A stretch of DNA of 64,000 nt from Staphylococcus aureus (lineage in GTDB: Bacteria > Bacillota > Bacilli > Staphylococcales > Staphylococcaceae): NCBI RefSeq assembly GCF_001027105.1, contig NZ_CP011526.1:806001-870000 (forward strand), read 5' to 3'. Below, piece after piece: positions 20,300 to 33,559 of the stretch. The notes under the pieces were generated by a model that did not search any database, was not told the DNA's origin, and saw only the letters and a program-made list of their open reading frames with translations. Positions within the stretch are counted from its first letter, which is position 1, and each line of letters opens with the position of its first letter. The position numbers and the translations under genes are program-made.

Positions 20300-20839
20300 A
20301 TGGAATTACAACAAGCAATAGCTAATAGAAGAAGTGTGAAAAAATTTAAAAGAGATATGCACATAGATGACGCATTGCTATATCAAGCAATTGAGAAAGC
20401 TGCTGATGCTCCAAATCACGGAATGAGGGAACCATGGAGAGTTGTGCATGTTCCGAAAGACAGATTAGGAGATATGAGTAAGGATATTTCTAAATTTGCA
20501 TTTCCTAATGAATTAGATAAGCAACAATGTCATTATGATGCAGTTACGAAACTAGGTGGCATGTTATTGCTTATTTTAAAAACAGATCCAAGACAACGTC
20601 AAAATGATGAAAACTACTTTGCATTTGGTGCATATGCACAAAATCTTATGTTGTTACTTTATGAAGCGGGAATAGGTACATGTTGGAAATCGCCATTATA
20701 TATCTATGATCCTAAAGTAAGAAAAACACTTGGTATAAAGAAAGATGAAGTTCTTGCTGGATTCTTATATTTAACGGATTTAGAAGAAGATATGCCTAAA
20801 GCACCACGTAAAAATAGAAACTTAATTACATTATATTAA
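20300..20839 (+). CDS. Nitroreductase family protein
   Basis: 179 aa flavoprotein. The FMN-binding start is AIANRRSVKKFK (residues 6-17), followed by AADAPNHGMREPWR (about 35-48) and the C-terminal IGTCWKSPLYIYDPKVRKTL block. These enzymes reduce nitro compounds, quinones or flavins with NAD(P)H; the physiological substrate here is unknown. GTGGAGGAG lies about 9 bases before the ATG. It follows aroD on the same strand by about 80 bases. Confidence 0.88.
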   Translation: MELQQAIANRRSVKKFKRDMHIDDALLYQAIEKAADAPNHGMREPWRVVHVPKDRLGDMSKDISKFAFPNELDKQQCHYDAVTKLGGMLLLILKTDPRQRQNDENYFAFGAYAQNLMLLLYEAGIGTCWKSPLYIYDPKVRKTLGIKKDEVLAGFLYLTDLEEDMPKAPRKNRNLITLY

Positions 20840-20865
20840 TATGTATAATTATAGAAACATTAATA

Positions 20866-20956
20866 AAAGCTGAGTCATGAATTGATGGACATCTATCGAG
20901 TTAGAGATTTAATCTAACTTACTAGAGTCGGTACAATAACAGTCTCAGCTTTTTAT
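20866..20956. terminator. Large hairpin between convergent genes
   Basis: AAAGCTGAG (20866-20874) pairs with CTCAGCTTT (20944-20952), then a T run. Inside is a smaller hairpin, AGTTAGA pairing with TCTAACT (about 20899-20920). It probably terminates the nitroreductase transcript; the long loop is unusual for a plain terminator. Confidence 0.65.
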
Positions 20957-20988
20957 TGTGCAGTATATACACATTTTTATTTTAGTAT

Positions 20989-21309
20989 TTATTTAAAAGT
21001 TTCTGCTAAAAATGATTCAACTTGTTCAGGTGACTTAGCATTTGCTGAATGAAGGTGTGCAATTTTATCGCCGTTTTTAAATACTAGCAAGCTAGGGATA
21101 CCCATAACTTCATTTTCAACAACTACATCTTCTAATTCATCACGATTAACAGTATACCATTGGTAATCATTATATTGTTCTACGATTGGGTCAATCCATA
21201 AATCCATAGCACGACAGTCTGGGCACCATCCTGCCTCAAATTTAACAATTACAGGTGTATCGCTATTAATTACAGATTTAAATGATTCATTACTTTTGAT
21301 TGATTGCAT
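20989..21309 (-). CDS. Thioredoxin-like protein
   Basis: 106 aa with the active-site motif AGWCPDCRAMD near residue 27 and the cis-proline VMGIPSLLVFKNG near residue 70, so the full thioredoxin fold is present. WCPDC differs from the WCGPC of general thioredoxin, suggesting a specialised partner. Cytoplasmic, no signal peptide. AGGAG lies 9 bases before the ATG. Confidence 0.88.
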   Translation of the reverse strand: MQSIKSNESFKSVINSDTPVIVKFEAGWCPDCRAMDLWIDPIVEQYNDYQWYTVNRDELEDVVVENEVMGIPSLLVFKNGDKIAHLHSANAKSPEQVESFLAETFK

Positions 21310-21452
21310 TGTAACAACTCCTCTAGATAGTTTAATAATTTTTATTATAGCTAAATTTATATCATAATAAAAAATTTTAGCTTCAAAATGAAAGCCTTTT
21401 GCTTTGGAAAATGATATATTTATTTTAAATACATAAAGGAGGTTGCAGTCGT

Positions 21453-21809
21453 ATGATTAAATTTTACCAATATAAGAATTGTACAACTTGTAAAAAGGCA
21501 GCAAAGTTTTTAGATGAATATGGCGTAAGTTATGAACCAATTGATATCGTTCAACATACACCTACAATAAATGAATTTAAAACAATAATTGCAAATACAG
21601 GCGTAGAAATTAATAAATTGTTTAATACACACGGCGCGAAATATCGTGAGCTTGATTTGAAAAATAAATTACAAACTTTATCAGATGATGAAAAGTTAGA
21701 GTTGTTATCATCTGATGGTATGTTAGTAAAGCGTCCTCTAGCAGTAATGGGCGATAAGATAACATTAGGATTTAAAGAAGATCAATATAAAGAGACTTGG
21801 TTAGCGTAA
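21453..21809 (+). CDS. ArsC/Spx-family thioredoxin-fold protein
   Basis: 118 aa. It begins MIKFYQYKNCTTCKKAAKFL, carrying the C-x-x-C site (residues 10-13) of the ArsC/Spx superfamily, with VKRPLAVMGDKITLGFKEDQ near residue 91 containing the RP motif shared by these folds. It is neither canonical Spx (which starts MVTLF...CTSC) nor arsenate reductase of the ars operon. Likely the YusI-type reductase annotated as arsenate reductase family. AAAGGAGG lies about 8 bases before the ATG. Gene stands just upstream of gcvH. Confidence 0.85.
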   Translation: MIKFYQYKNCTTCKKAAKFLDEYGVSYEPIDIVQHTPTINEFKTIIANTGVEINKLFNTHGAKYRELDLKNKLQTLSDDEKLELLSSDGMLVKRPLAVMGDKITLGFKEDQYKETWLA

Positions 21810-21954
21810 GTGAAATGTAAGCGTTTACTAAATATCTCGATATTTAGATTCATTACATGTAAAATGAAATAAGCTATACAATTGTTAATTTTTATAAATA
21901 TAGTTGAATAGCATCTAGCCTTATGGCATCATTAATGATGTAAAGATTAATTAG

Positions 21955-22347
<393 letters not shown>

Positions 22348-22356
22348 TCACCGTGT

Positions 22357-22390
22357 AACTCCTTAATCTAAGATTGAGGAGTTTATTTTT
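22357..22390 (+). terminator. Intrinsic terminator of gcvH
   Basis: AACTCCTTAATCT (22357-22369) pairs with AGATTGAGGAGTT (22371-22383) and is followed by a T-rich tract. Confidence 0.85.
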
Positions 22391-22525
22391 AGTCTGAGAA
22401 AATAAATGATATGAAAGAAAAATTATTAGGTACTATTATTTGGAGTATTGCTACATTTTATTATTCAAGAATGATGGAAATAATGAATTTAGCTATTTTA
22501 AAAATAAAAATTGGGGGAAGTTAAT

Positions 22526-23404
22526 ATGCTAAACATTCAAGACGTTAGTCATCTTTCTAAAAAGGAGCAAAAAGCATATAACCGTTTCGTAGAATCTGTA
22601 GAAAACGGTAATTTACCAGTACTACCATGTATTGAAATGGATCTAAAAGAGATGCAAGAAGAAACATTAAACCAGAGTAAGATTGGTGGAATGCCATTTT
22701 TAAAATCTTTTAAAGATATACCATTAGATGAAAATAATGTACCAATGGTATTGCTAGCACAGATTAATTTGGATGATCTTCCAGAACAACAAGAATTATT
22801 TCCTGTAAAAGAAGGGATATTGCAGTTTTGGATTAGTTCAGAAGATCAAATGTATGGAATGTCTGAAAATTTAAAGGGAAACAATATAAACTCAAGGCTT
22901 GTTTATATAAAAGAGCCAATTACAGATTTATCACTCGAAAATATTCAAGCGCATTTGAAGTCATTAGATGCTGATAATGAGGATATCCCGTTCAGTGGAG
23001 CATTTTCTATAGAATTTAGATTGTCGAAACAAACTATTACATGTACTGATTATAAGTACGATGAGGACGTGCTTGCATTGTGGAATAAAGTCAATCCATC
23101 CTTCGCGCTAAAATCAATGTTTGGTGGTTATGATGAATTGATGGAACCTGTGTGTAACACATTTACTGCTAAGGAACCATTTAATCAACTTGGTGGTTAT
23201 CCATATTTTGACCAAATAGATCCAAGAACGAACGATCAAGAACTGAAAATGTATGATAGAGTCTTACTGCAAATTGATTCTACAAGAGATGGTAATTCTT
23301 CGATTATATGGGGTGATTTAGGTATTGCCAATATCTTAGTGAAATCTACTGACCTTGAGGCTATGAAGTTTGATGATTACATGTATTCATGGGATTGCAG
23401 CTAA
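22526..23404 (+). CDS. YwqG-like protein (DUF1963)
   Basis: 292 aa soluble protein. The DUF1963/YwqG family features are visible: SKIGGMPFLKSF (about residue 52), VLLAQINLDDLP (about 77), ILQFWISSEDQMYG, FGGYDELM and NQLGGYPYFDQID (about 228), DRVLLQIDSTRDGNSSIIWG and the closing LGIANILVKSTDLEAMKFDD. The family has no established biochemical role. ATG 22526 is preferred because TGGGGGAAG lies about 5 bases upstream. Monocistronic. Confidence 0.85.
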   Translation: MLNIQDVSHLSKKEQKAYNRFVESVENGNLPVLPCIEMDLKEMQEETLNQSKIGGMPFLKSFKDIPLDENNVPMVLLAQINLDDLPEQQELFPVKEGILQFWISSEDQMYGMSENLKGNNINSRLVYIKEPITDLSLENIQAHLKSLDADNEDIPFSGAFSIEFRLSKQTITCTDYKYDEDVLALWNKVNPSFALKSMFGGYDELMEPVCNTFTAKEPFNQLGGYPYFDQIDPRTNDQELKMYDRVLLQIDSTRDGNSSIIWGDLGIANILVKSTDLEAMKFDDYMYSWDCS

Positions 23405-23454
23405 GAGAATCATAAAAATATATTACTTTAATAAGTGTAGTATCTATAGATCAA

Positions 23455-23900
23455 TCTAGGGAGTGGGACATAAATGATATTTTCGCAAAATTTATTTCGT
23501 CGTCCCACCCCAACTTGCATTGTCTGTAGAAATTGGGAATCCAATTTCTCTTTGTTGGGGCCCATCCCCAACTTGCATTGCCTGTAGAATTTCTTTTCGA
23601 AATTCTCTGTGTTGGGGCCCCTGACTAGAATTGAAAAAAGCTTGTTACAAGCGCATTTTCGTTCAGTCAACTACTGCCAATATAACTTCGTAGAGCATAG
23701 AACATTGATTTATGTCCCAGCCTGTTTTCATAAGCCACAGCTAATGTGTATTTAAAAATAGGAATACATGAGTAAAACTCATGCATAAGAAATACTAATT
23801 TCTAAAGAAAAAGTATTTCTTTATGTTGGGGCCCCGCCAACTTGCACATTATTGTAAGCTGACTTACCATCAGCTTCTGTGTTGGGGCCCCGCTATAATT
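23455..23900. repeat. STAR repeat cluster
   Basis: The staphylococcal STAR core TNTGTTGGGGCCCN occurs four times: 23551-23564, 23608-23621, 23822-23835 and 23878-23891. Each is followed or preceded by CCAACTTGCATTG-like spacers. The flanks carry GGGAGTGGGACATAAAT at 23459-23475 and its partner TTTATGTCCCAGCC near 23709. No protein-coding gene is supported between 23405 and 24145; the 80-codon minus frame here consists of repeat sequence. Confidence 0.88.
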
Positions 23901-24145
23901 GAAAAGTTTGTTATAGGTGTATTTTCTTTTGGTTAACTATTGTTAATATAACATTGTAGATTTTAGGATGTTGATTTTTGACTTAGCCTTTGTCTGCTTA
24001 TGTTAAATGTTCCAGCTAGTCAAACATTGAGTTTGTAATTATTATATTAAGCTAGTTTAAATTTTTTGTGATTTATGTTTTATTCATACCAATTTTGTGA
24101 AATGATACAGTGACAGATGTTTATTGATTTTAAAGGGTGATGATG

Positions 24146-24532
24146 ATGGCTATTGTAAATAAAGTGATAATTGTTGAAGGAAAATCTGATAAAAAAAGGG
24201 TGCAACAGGTTATTGCAGAACCAGTCAATATTATTTGTACTCATGGAACAATGAGTATAGATAAGCTTGATGATATGATAGAATCACTGTATGATAAACA
24301 AGTTTTTGTATTAGCCGATTCTGATGACGAAGGAGATCGAATTAGAAATTGGTTTAAACGTTATTTGAGTGAAAGTGAACATATATTTATTGATAAAACT
24401 TACTGTCAAGTTGCGAATTGCCCCAAACAATATTTGGCGCATGTACTTTCAAAACATGGCTTTACTTGTAAGAAAGAAACACCTCTTTTACCGAATATAA
24501 ATAATGAAAGGTTAGTTTTAGTAAATGAATAA
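24146..24532 (+). CDS. Toprim domain protein (RNase M5-like)
   Basis: 128 aa. The toprim glutamate is in VIIVEGKSDKKRV (residues 7-19) and the DxD in VFVLADSDDEGDRIR (about residues 52-66). This is a stand-alone toprim as in small RNase M5/DnaG-like proteins, which bind metal and cut or join nucleic acids; the 5S rRNA domain of RNase M5 is absent. AAAGGGTGA precedes a run of ATG codons; I choose the last (24146), which begins MAIVNKVIIVEG. Its stop overlaps the start of the thioredoxin-like gene by 8 bases, so translation is coupled. Confidence 0.82.
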   Translation: MAIVNKVIIVEGKSDKKRVQQVIAEPVNIICTHGTMSIDKLDDMIESLYDKQVFVLADSDDEGDRIRNWFKRYLSESEHIFIDKTYCQVANCPKQYLAHVLSKHGFTCKKETPLLPNINNERLVLVNE

Positions 24533-24821
24533 TTCATTAGACATCAAAGATGTAACTACATTTTATGAGGAAGACAAACATTTAATCTTTGGTTATACAC
24601 CAACGTGTGGTACTTGTAAGGTTTCAGAAAGAATGTTAGACATTGCTAATGAAATATTGCAGTTACCATTATTGAAAATAGATTTAAACTTTTATCCTCA
24701 GTTTTGTAAAGATATGCAAATCATGTCTACGCCGATTTTATTGTTGATGAATAAAGATAAAGAAGTAAAACGAATTTATGCATTTAAATCGGTGACTGAT
24801 TTGTTAGAAAATTTAAAATAG
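24525..24821 (+). CDS. Thioredoxin-like protein, 98 aa
   Basis: A C-x-x-C site in YTPTCGTCKVSERM (about residue 28) and the cis-proline loop MSTPILLLMNKDKE (about residue 67) define a thioredoxin fold. The motif CGTC is unlike general thioredoxin and is known from YtpP-like proteins in Bacillus. It overlaps the toprim gene and is translated from ATG 24525, so the pair is an operon. The methionine transporter operon follows after a riboswitch. Confidence 0.85.
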   Translation: MNNSLDIKDVTTFYEEDKHLIFGYTPTCGTCKVSERMLDIANEILQLPLLKIDLNFYPQFCKDMQIMSTPILLLMNKDKEVKRIYAFKSVTDLLENLK

Positions 24822-24878
24822 TTATTGACGAAATTTTACTAAGGTGTTAGGATTAATACAAATTAAATGATGCGTAAA

Positions 24879-24982
24879 CTCTTATCGAGAGTGGTGGAGG
24901 GATGTGCCCTACGAAGCCCGGCAACCGTCTTATATAGAAATGGTGCCAATTCACATAAAGTTTTAACTTTTGAAGATGAGAG
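24879..24982 (+). promoter_or_regulatory. SAM-I (S-box) riboswitch aptamer
   Basis: P1 is CTCTTATC (24879-24886) paired with GATGAGAG (24975-24982). The conserved core GAGGGATGTGCCCTACGAAG then CCCGGCAACC is present, as is GGTGCCAATTC. SAM binding stabilises P1 and lets the downstream terminator form, so the operon is off when methionine is plentiful. Confidence 0.96.
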
Positions 24983-24997
24983 AAACAATACTACTAT

Positions 24998-25045
24998 TGC
25001 TTTCTCAATTTTTCTATCGATATTGAGAAAGCATTTTTTATTTTA
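24998..25045 (+). terminator. Riboswitch expression-platform terminator
   Basis: TGCTTTCTCAA (24998-25008) pairs with TTGAGAAAGCA (25023-25033), followed by six T and more. It lies between the SAM aptamer and metN. Confidence 0.93.
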
Positions 25046-25049
25046 TTAA

Positions 25050-26784
<1,735 letters not shown>

Positions 26785-26801
26785 ATTGGGGGTTTCATTT
26801 T

Positions 26802-27623
26802 ATGAAAAAATTATTTGGTCTTATTTTAGTATTAACATTTGCAGTTGTATTAGCAGCTTGCGGTAATGGAAACAAAAGTGGCAGTGACGACAAGAAAATA
26901 ACAGTAGGTGCTTCACCAGCACCACATGCTGAAATTTTAGAAAAAGCAAAACCATTATTAGAGAAAAAAGGTTATGAACTAGATATTAAAACAATTAACG
27001 ATTACACTACACCTAATAAATTACTAGACAAAGGTGAAATTGACGCAAACTATTTCCAACATACACCATATTTAAACACAGAGAAAAAGGATAAAGGTTA
27101 CAAAATCGTAAGTGCCGGTGATGTTCACTTAGAACCTATGGCTGTATACTCTAAAAAGTATAAAAGTTTAAAAGAATTACCAAAAGGTGCAACAGTCTAT
27201 GTGTCTAATAATCCAGCTGAACAAGGACGTTTCTTAAAATTCTTCGTTGATGCAGGTTTAATTAAAATCAAAAAAGGCGTAAAAATTGAAGATGCTAAGT
27301 TTAGTGATATTACAGAGAATAAAAAAGATATTAAGTTTAATAATAAACAATCAGCAGAATTCTTACCTAAAATTTATCAAAATGAAGACGCTGATGCTGT
27401 TATCATTAATTCGAACTTTGCAATCGAACAAAAACTAAATCCTAAAAAAGATTCTATTGCTGTAGAAAGTGCGAAAGATAATCCTTATGCAAACTTAATT
27501 GCTGTTAAAGAAGGACATCAAGATGATAAGAAAATCAAAGCATTAATTGAAGTATTACAATCTAAAGATATTCAAGACTTCATTAATGAAAAATACAATG
27601 GTGCAGTTATTCCTGCTAAATAA
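26802..27623 (+). CDS. metQ: Methionine-binding lipoprotein
   Basis: 273 aa. Lipobox VLAACG with the cysteine at residue 20 gives lipid anchoring outside the membrane. The body is an NlpA-type solute-binding protein (VGASPAPHAEILEKAKPLLE, then ANYFQHTPYLNTEKK, SAGDVHLEPMAVYSKK, YVSNNPAEQGRFLKFF). It delivers methionine to MetI. It starts 17 bases after metI with its own GGGGG ribosome binding site, and an intrinsic terminator follows the gene, ending the operon. Confidence 0.95.
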   Translation: MKKLFGLILVLTFAVVLAACGNGNKSGSDDKKITVGASPAPHAEILEKAKPLLEKKGYELDIKTINDYTTPNKLLDKGEIDANYFQHTPYLNTEKKDKGYKIVSAGDVHLEPMAVYSKKYKSLKELPKGATVYVSNNPAEQGRFLKFFVDAGLIKIKKGVKIEDAKFSDITENKKDIKFNNKQSAEFLPKIYQNEDADAVIINSNFAIEQKLNPKKDSIAVESAKDNPYANLIAVKEGHQDDKKIKALIEVLQSKDIQDFINEKYNGAVIPAK

Positions 27624-27635
27624 ATCATATTAATG

Positions 27636-27666
27636 GCTCAGTAACGTGATGTTGCTGGGCTTTTTA
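27636..27666 (+). terminator. Intrinsic terminator of the metNIQ operon
   Basis: GCTCAGTAAC (27636-27645) pairs with GTTGCTGGGC (27651-27660), followed by TTTTT. Confidence 0.88.
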
Positions 27667-27909
27667 ATTTAAACAGGTATTTATATGATATTTAGGAATG
27701 AGATGCTATTACGGATAAAGTAAAATCCTATATGCATGCGTGCTACTCATTTATTCTTATTTTTAATTTCACATGGCTAGTGACTAATACATCATAAATC
27801 ATTAGTGATTCTTTATTATTTCAGTCCCACTCCCTCAAGTTAATGATGAATCTATTTCGCTAGTTATAAAATGACGTCAAATCAATATCAAAAATTATTT
27901 AAGTAAAAT
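27667..27909. other. Intergenic region with dispersed repeat fragment
   Basis: No gene. TTCAGTCCCACTCCCTC (27820-27836) is the reverse complement of a GGGAGTGGGAC element also found at 23459 beside the STAR cluster. It is a short dispersed S. aureus intergenic motif. Confidence 0.5.
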
Positions 27910-27934
27910 GTTTAGATAATTTTTCAGTGGGTAA
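27910..27934 (+). promoter_or_regulatory. Sigma-B promoter of the csbD-like gene
   Basis: GTTTAG (27910-27915), 13 bases, GGGTAA (27929-27934) matches the sigma-B pattern GTTTAA-N12-15-GGGTAT closely and lies about 45 bases before the start. csbD homologues are general stress genes. Confidence 0.8.
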
Positions 27935-27976
27935 GTATTATATATAACATTTAATTATTCCGAGGAGGCATTTATT

Positions 27977-28171
27977 ATGGCAGACGAAAGTAAATTTGAA
28001 CAAGCAAAAGGTAATGTTAAAGAAACAGTAGGTAATGTTACTGATAATAAAAATTTAGAAAACGAAGGTAAAGAAGATAAAGCTTCTGGTAAAGCGAAAG
28101 AATTCGTTGAAAATGCAAAAGAAAAAGCAACTGATTTTATTGATAAAGTAAAAGGTAACAAAGGCGAGTAA
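27977..28171 (+). CDS. CsbD-like general stress protein
   Basis: 64 aa, hydrophilic, with lysine/glutamate repeats and the CsbD pattern [20 protein letters not shown] and [20 protein letters not shown]. These are small sigma-B dependent proteins whose biochemical role is unknown. GAGGAGG lies about 9 bases before the ATG. A clear sigma-B promoter precedes it and an intrinsic terminator follows, so it is a monocistronic stress gene. Confidence 0.9.
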
Positions 28172-28203
28172 TTTTACTTTTTATTCCTAATACACTGCAC
28201 ATG

Positions 28204-28241
28204 CCACTTAGTCGGTATAACCATCGGCTAGGTGGTTTTTG
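28204..28241 (+). terminator. Intrinsic terminator of the csbD-like gene
   Basis: CCACTTAGTCG (28204-28214) pairs with CGGCTAGGTGG (28225-28235), followed by TTTTTG. Confidence 0.85.
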
Positions 28242-28403
28242 TATTAAAAAAGTGGATACCAAAATTTATTAATAATTATTTTAATGTTAGAAAAAAACTA
28301 AATAAAAACTCGCTAATGATATCCAATAATATGTATACAAAACGAGACATATATTGCATATGATTAACGAGATACTGAAAATATTTTATCACCCCTAAAA
28401 TGA

Positions 28404-29255
28404 TTATTCATTTTCAGCGGTAATTCGACCTAAAGTCAAACTTACAATAAAACCGATGATAAATACTACTAATGAAACGAACCACATCACGATATTAGTT
28501 GGTAAACCTGGAAATACTGCAAAGAGGGAGCCAACAACAAAACCAATGATTAATGCAAAAGTCATTAGTTTATGATGTGTTAGGAAATACTGGATAATTT
28601 TGCTTGAAATAATGAATCCAGCAAGCACGCCAAATCCGACTGCAAGTAATATAGGAAGACCTGCAAAGTTAAGTTTAACAACTTCAGATATTGCTAGCAT
28701 GACCGTACCATAGACGCCAAATACTAATAACATAAATGACCCTGAAATACCTGGGAGTAACATAGCACTAGATGCACACATACCTGCAATAAAATATTTA
28801 ATAATAAGACTAGTTGATAGAGTAAGTGTTTCTCCAGCATGTTTATCACCATTATTCATTAATGTAATAACAATTAAGATAGCGATACCAGCTATAACCA
28901 TCATGTAATGTTTAGTTGTAAATGACGTTTTATAGTTAGAAATTTTCAATAAATATGGAACGATACCAATGATTAATCCACCAAAGAAAAACATAGTTGG
29001 AATATGGTGTTGGCTTAATAAATAATTAAAAAGATTACTTAGTGATCCCATTGCCAGTAACATTCCAATTATAATGGGGATTAAAAATGTAAAACTTGGC
29101 CAAAAACGTCGTGAGAATATGCCGCTAATTGAAGCGATAAATTGATTGTAAATACCTAACAATAATGCGATAGTCCCACCGCTAACACCAGGTACCAAGT
29201 CACTCGTTCCCATAGCAAAACCTTTTAGAATATTAATCCATTTAAATTGTTGCAT
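28404..29255 (-). CDS. DUF368 membrane protein
   Basis: 283 aa integral membrane protein with about eight helices. Two conserved DUF368 glycine motifs are present: GTSDLVPGVSGGTIALLLGIY near the N-terminus (residues 16-36) and the internal repeat SSAMLLPGISGSFMLLVFGV (about residue 162). The twin PGVSGG/PGISGS motifs suggest an inverted-repeat transporter. Some DUF368 proteins have been linked to undecaprenyl phosphate recycling, and this copy could serve that role. AAAGGAG lies about 8 bases before the ATG. Single leftward gene facing away from suf. Confidence 0.85.
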   Translation of the reverse strand: MQQFKWINILKGFAMGTSDLVPGVSGGTIALLLGIYNQFIASISGIFSRRFWPSFTFLIPIIIGMLLAMGSLSNLFNYLLSQHHIPTMFFFGGLIIGIVPYLLKISNYKTSFTTKHYMMVIAGIAILIVITLMNNGDKHAGETLTLSTSLIIKYFIAGMCASSAMLLPGISGSFMLLVFGVYGTVMLAISEVVKLNFAGLPILLAVGFGVLAGFIISSKIIQYFLTHHKLMTFALIIGFVVGSLFAVFPGLPTNIVMWFVSLVVFIIGFIVSLTLGRITAENE

Positions 29256-29582
29256 GAATAACTCCTTTCAAACGATTGGAATAAAATCATAAATAGCATC
29301 ATACCATATTACAAATGTCCTAGTGAAATGATAACATATTTTAAATTCATAAAATCCATTGAGAAATTATGTGCACTTATTATCATTTATATTTTTAAAG
29401 AGAGCGGATTAGAGTTGTACTTTAGAGTTATTAAAAATAATAAAAAGGGTTTAAGTTGTTTATATTAAGGTATAAGTAAGTTATAATTAACTGAACGCAT
29501 TATTACAAAGTCTTTTTGACTACAAATTAAAATTATTATAAACTAGTTAAGAAAACTTTATATTTTACGGAGGGAATATAAA
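29256..29582. other. Divergent region upstream of suf operon
   Basis: About 330 AT-rich bases between the leftward DUF368 gene and sufC. TATAAT at 29482-29487 is a candidate suf -10, about 100 bases from the sufC start, without a good -35. No gene is seen. Confidence 0.35.
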
Positions 29583-30344
29583 ATGGCATCAACATTAGAA
29601 ATCAAAGACCTACATGTGTCTATTGAGGATAAAGAAATCTTAAAAGGTGTTAACTTGACAATTAACACTGATGAAATACATGCGATTATGGGACCAAACG
29701 GGACAGGTAAATCAACTTTATCATCTGCAATTATGGGACACCCAAGCTATGAAGTAACTAAAGGAGAAGTACTTTTAGACGGTGTAAATATTTTAGAATT
29801 AGAAGTTGATGAAAGAGCAAAAGCAGGATTATTCTTGGCAATGCAATATCCATCAGAAATTACAGGTGTTACAAATGCTGATTTCATGCGTTCAGCAATC
29901 AATGCGAAACGTGAAGAAGGACAAGAAATCAACTTAATGCAATTTATTAAGAAATTAGATAAAAACATGGATTTTCTAGACATAGATAAAGACATGGCAC
30001 AACGTTATTTAAATGAAGGTTTCTCAGGTGGAGAGAAGAAACGTAACGAAATCTTACAATTAATGATGTTAGAACCTAAGTTTGCAATCTTAGATGAAAT
30101 CGATTCAGGGTTAGACATCGATGCATTAAAAGTTGTATCTAAAGGTATTAACCAAATGCGTGGGGAAAACTTTGGTGCATTAATGATTACACACTATCAA
30201 CGATTATTAAATTACATTACTCCTGATAAAGTACATGTAATGTATGCTGGTAAAGTCGTTAAATCTGGTGGTCCAGAATTAGCAAAACGTCTTGAAGAAG
30301 AAGGATATGAATGGGTTAAAGAAGAGTTCGGTTCAGCTGAATAA
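29583..30344 (+). CDS. sufC: Fe-S cluster assembly ATPase SufC
   Basis: 253 aa ABC-type ATPase of the SufBCD scaffold. Walker [10 protein letters not shown] (residues 37-45), signature [11 protein letters not shown] (about 143-153), Walker [11 protein letters not shown]. It drives remodelling of the SufB-SufD scaffold during cluster assembly. GGAGG lies about 7 bases before the ATG. First gene of the sufCDSUB operon, the essential iron-sulfur system of staphylococci. Confidence 0.96.
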   Translation: MASTLEIKDLHVSIEDKEILKGVNLTINTDEIHAIMGPNGTGKSTLSSAIMGHPSYEVTKGEVLLDGVNILELEVDERAKAGLFLAMQYPSEITGVTNADFMRSAINAKREEGQEINLMQFIKKLDKNMDFLDIDKDMAQRYLNEGFSGGEKKRNEILQLMMLEPKFAILDEIDSGLDIDALKVVSKGINQMRGENFGALMITHYQRLLNYITPDKVHVMYAGKVVKSGGPELAKRLEEEGYEWVKEEFGSAE

Positions 30345-30441
30345 TCTTATTAATACAGTATCCATGAGATGTTCATCTATATATGATGAAAATGAACATT
30401 TATACGAAATAGTAAATTTCATCAAGTAGGAGGAAAAAGTT

Positions 30442-31749
30442 ATGACAACTGATATTTTGAACATTTCTGAAGAACAACTTGTTGATTATTCTAAAGCCCA
30501 CAATGAACCTTCTTGGATGACAGAATTACGTAAAAAAGCTTTGAAATTAACAGAAACTTTAGAAATGCCAAAACCTGATAAAACAAAATTAAGAAAATGG
30601 GATTTTGATTCTTTTAAACAACACGATGTAAAAGGTGATGTTTATCAATCTTTATCACAATTACCTGAGTCAGTAAGAGAAATTATTGACGTAGATCATT
30701 CTAAAAACTTAGTAATTCAACATAATAATACGATTGCGTACACACAAGTTGATGATAATGCATCGAAAGATGGCGTTATCGTTGAAGGTTTAGCAGACGC
30801 TCTTATGAACCATAGTGATTTAGTACAAAAGTACTTTATGAAAGATGCAGTAACAGTAGATGAACATCGTATCACAGCGCTACACACGGCATTAGTTAAT
30901 GGTGGCGTATTTGTTTATGTTCCTAAAAATGTAGTTGTAGAACATCCAGTACAATACGTTGTGTTGCACGACGACGAAAATGCAAGCTTTTATAACCATG
31001 TTATCATCGTTACTGAAGAAAGCGCCGAAGTCACATATGTTGAAAATTACTTATCAAATGCATCTGGTGAAGGAAATCAATTAAATATTATTTCTGAAGT
31101 GATTGCTGGTGCAAATTCAAATATCACATATGGCTCAGTGGACTATATGGATAAAGGCTTTACAGGTCATATCATTCGACGTGGTATTACTGAAGCGGAT
31201 GCCTCAATTAATTGGGCACTAGGTTTAATGAATGAGGGTAGCCAAATTATTGATAATACAACAAATTTATTTGGTGATCGTTCAACAAGTTCACTTAAAT
31301 CAGTAGTTGTAGGTACAGGCGAACAAAAAATTAATCTAACATCTAAAATCGTACAATATGGTAAAGAAACAGATGGTTATATCCTTAAACATGGTGTTAT
31401 GAAAGAACATGCATCGTCTGTATTTAATGGTATCGGCTACATTAAGCATGGTGGAACTAAATCAATTGCTAATCAGGAATCACGTGTATTAATGTTATCT
31501 GAACATGCTCGTGGTGACGCGAATCCTATTTTATTAATTGATGAAGATGATGTACAAGCTGGTCATGCTGCATCAGTAGGTCGTGTTGATCCAGATCAAC
31601 TTTACTATTTAATGAGTCGTGGTATTTCTCAAAGAGAAGCGGAACGTCTTGTTATACATGGTTTCTTAGATCCAGTAGTACGTGAATTACCTATCGAAGA
31701 CGTTAAACGTCAATTGAGAGAAGTAATTGAACGCAAAGTTTCTAAATAA
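30442..31749 (+). CDS. sufD: Fe-S cluster assembly protein SufD
   Basis: 435 aa. The C-terminal half has the SufBD beta-helix core, ending EDDVQAGHAASVGRVDPDQL then [20 protein letters not shown], the most conserved block of SufB/SufD. It pairs with SufB and SufC to form the scaffold complex. GGAGGAAAA lies close before the ATG. It follows sufC by about 100 bases on the same strand. Confidence 0.95.
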   Translation: MTTDILNISEEQLVDYSKAHNEPSWMTELRKKALKLTETLEMPKPDKTKLRKWDFDSFKQHDVKGDVYQSLSQLPESVREIIDVDHSKNLVIQHNNTIAYTQVDDNASKDGVIVEGLADALMNHSDLVQKYFMKDAVTVDEHRITALHTALVNGGVFVYVPKNVVVEHPVQYVVLHDDENASFYNHVIIVTEESAEVTYVENYLSNASGEGNQLNIISEVIAGANSNITYGSVDYMDKGFTGHIIRRGITEADASINWALGLMNEGSQIIDNTTNLFGDRSTSSLKSVVVGTGEQKINLTSKIVQYGKETDGYILKHGVMKEHASSVFNGIGYIKHGGTKSIANQESRVLMLSEHARGDANPILLIDEDDVQAGHAASVGRVDPDQLYYLMSRGISQREAERLVIHGFLDPVVRELPIEDVKRQLREVIERKVSK

Positions 31750-31833
31750 TATTTTGAAAATAAAAGTTTGTAATAGATATAGACTGTCGATATTGGTATA
31801 AGACTAATACAACGTCAGTATTTAAATGATTAG

Positions 31834-33559
<1,726 letters not shown>

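Noticed and set aside
23428..23670. 80-codon minus frame in the STAR region
   Set aside because: It is made of STAR repeat sequence and has no start signal.
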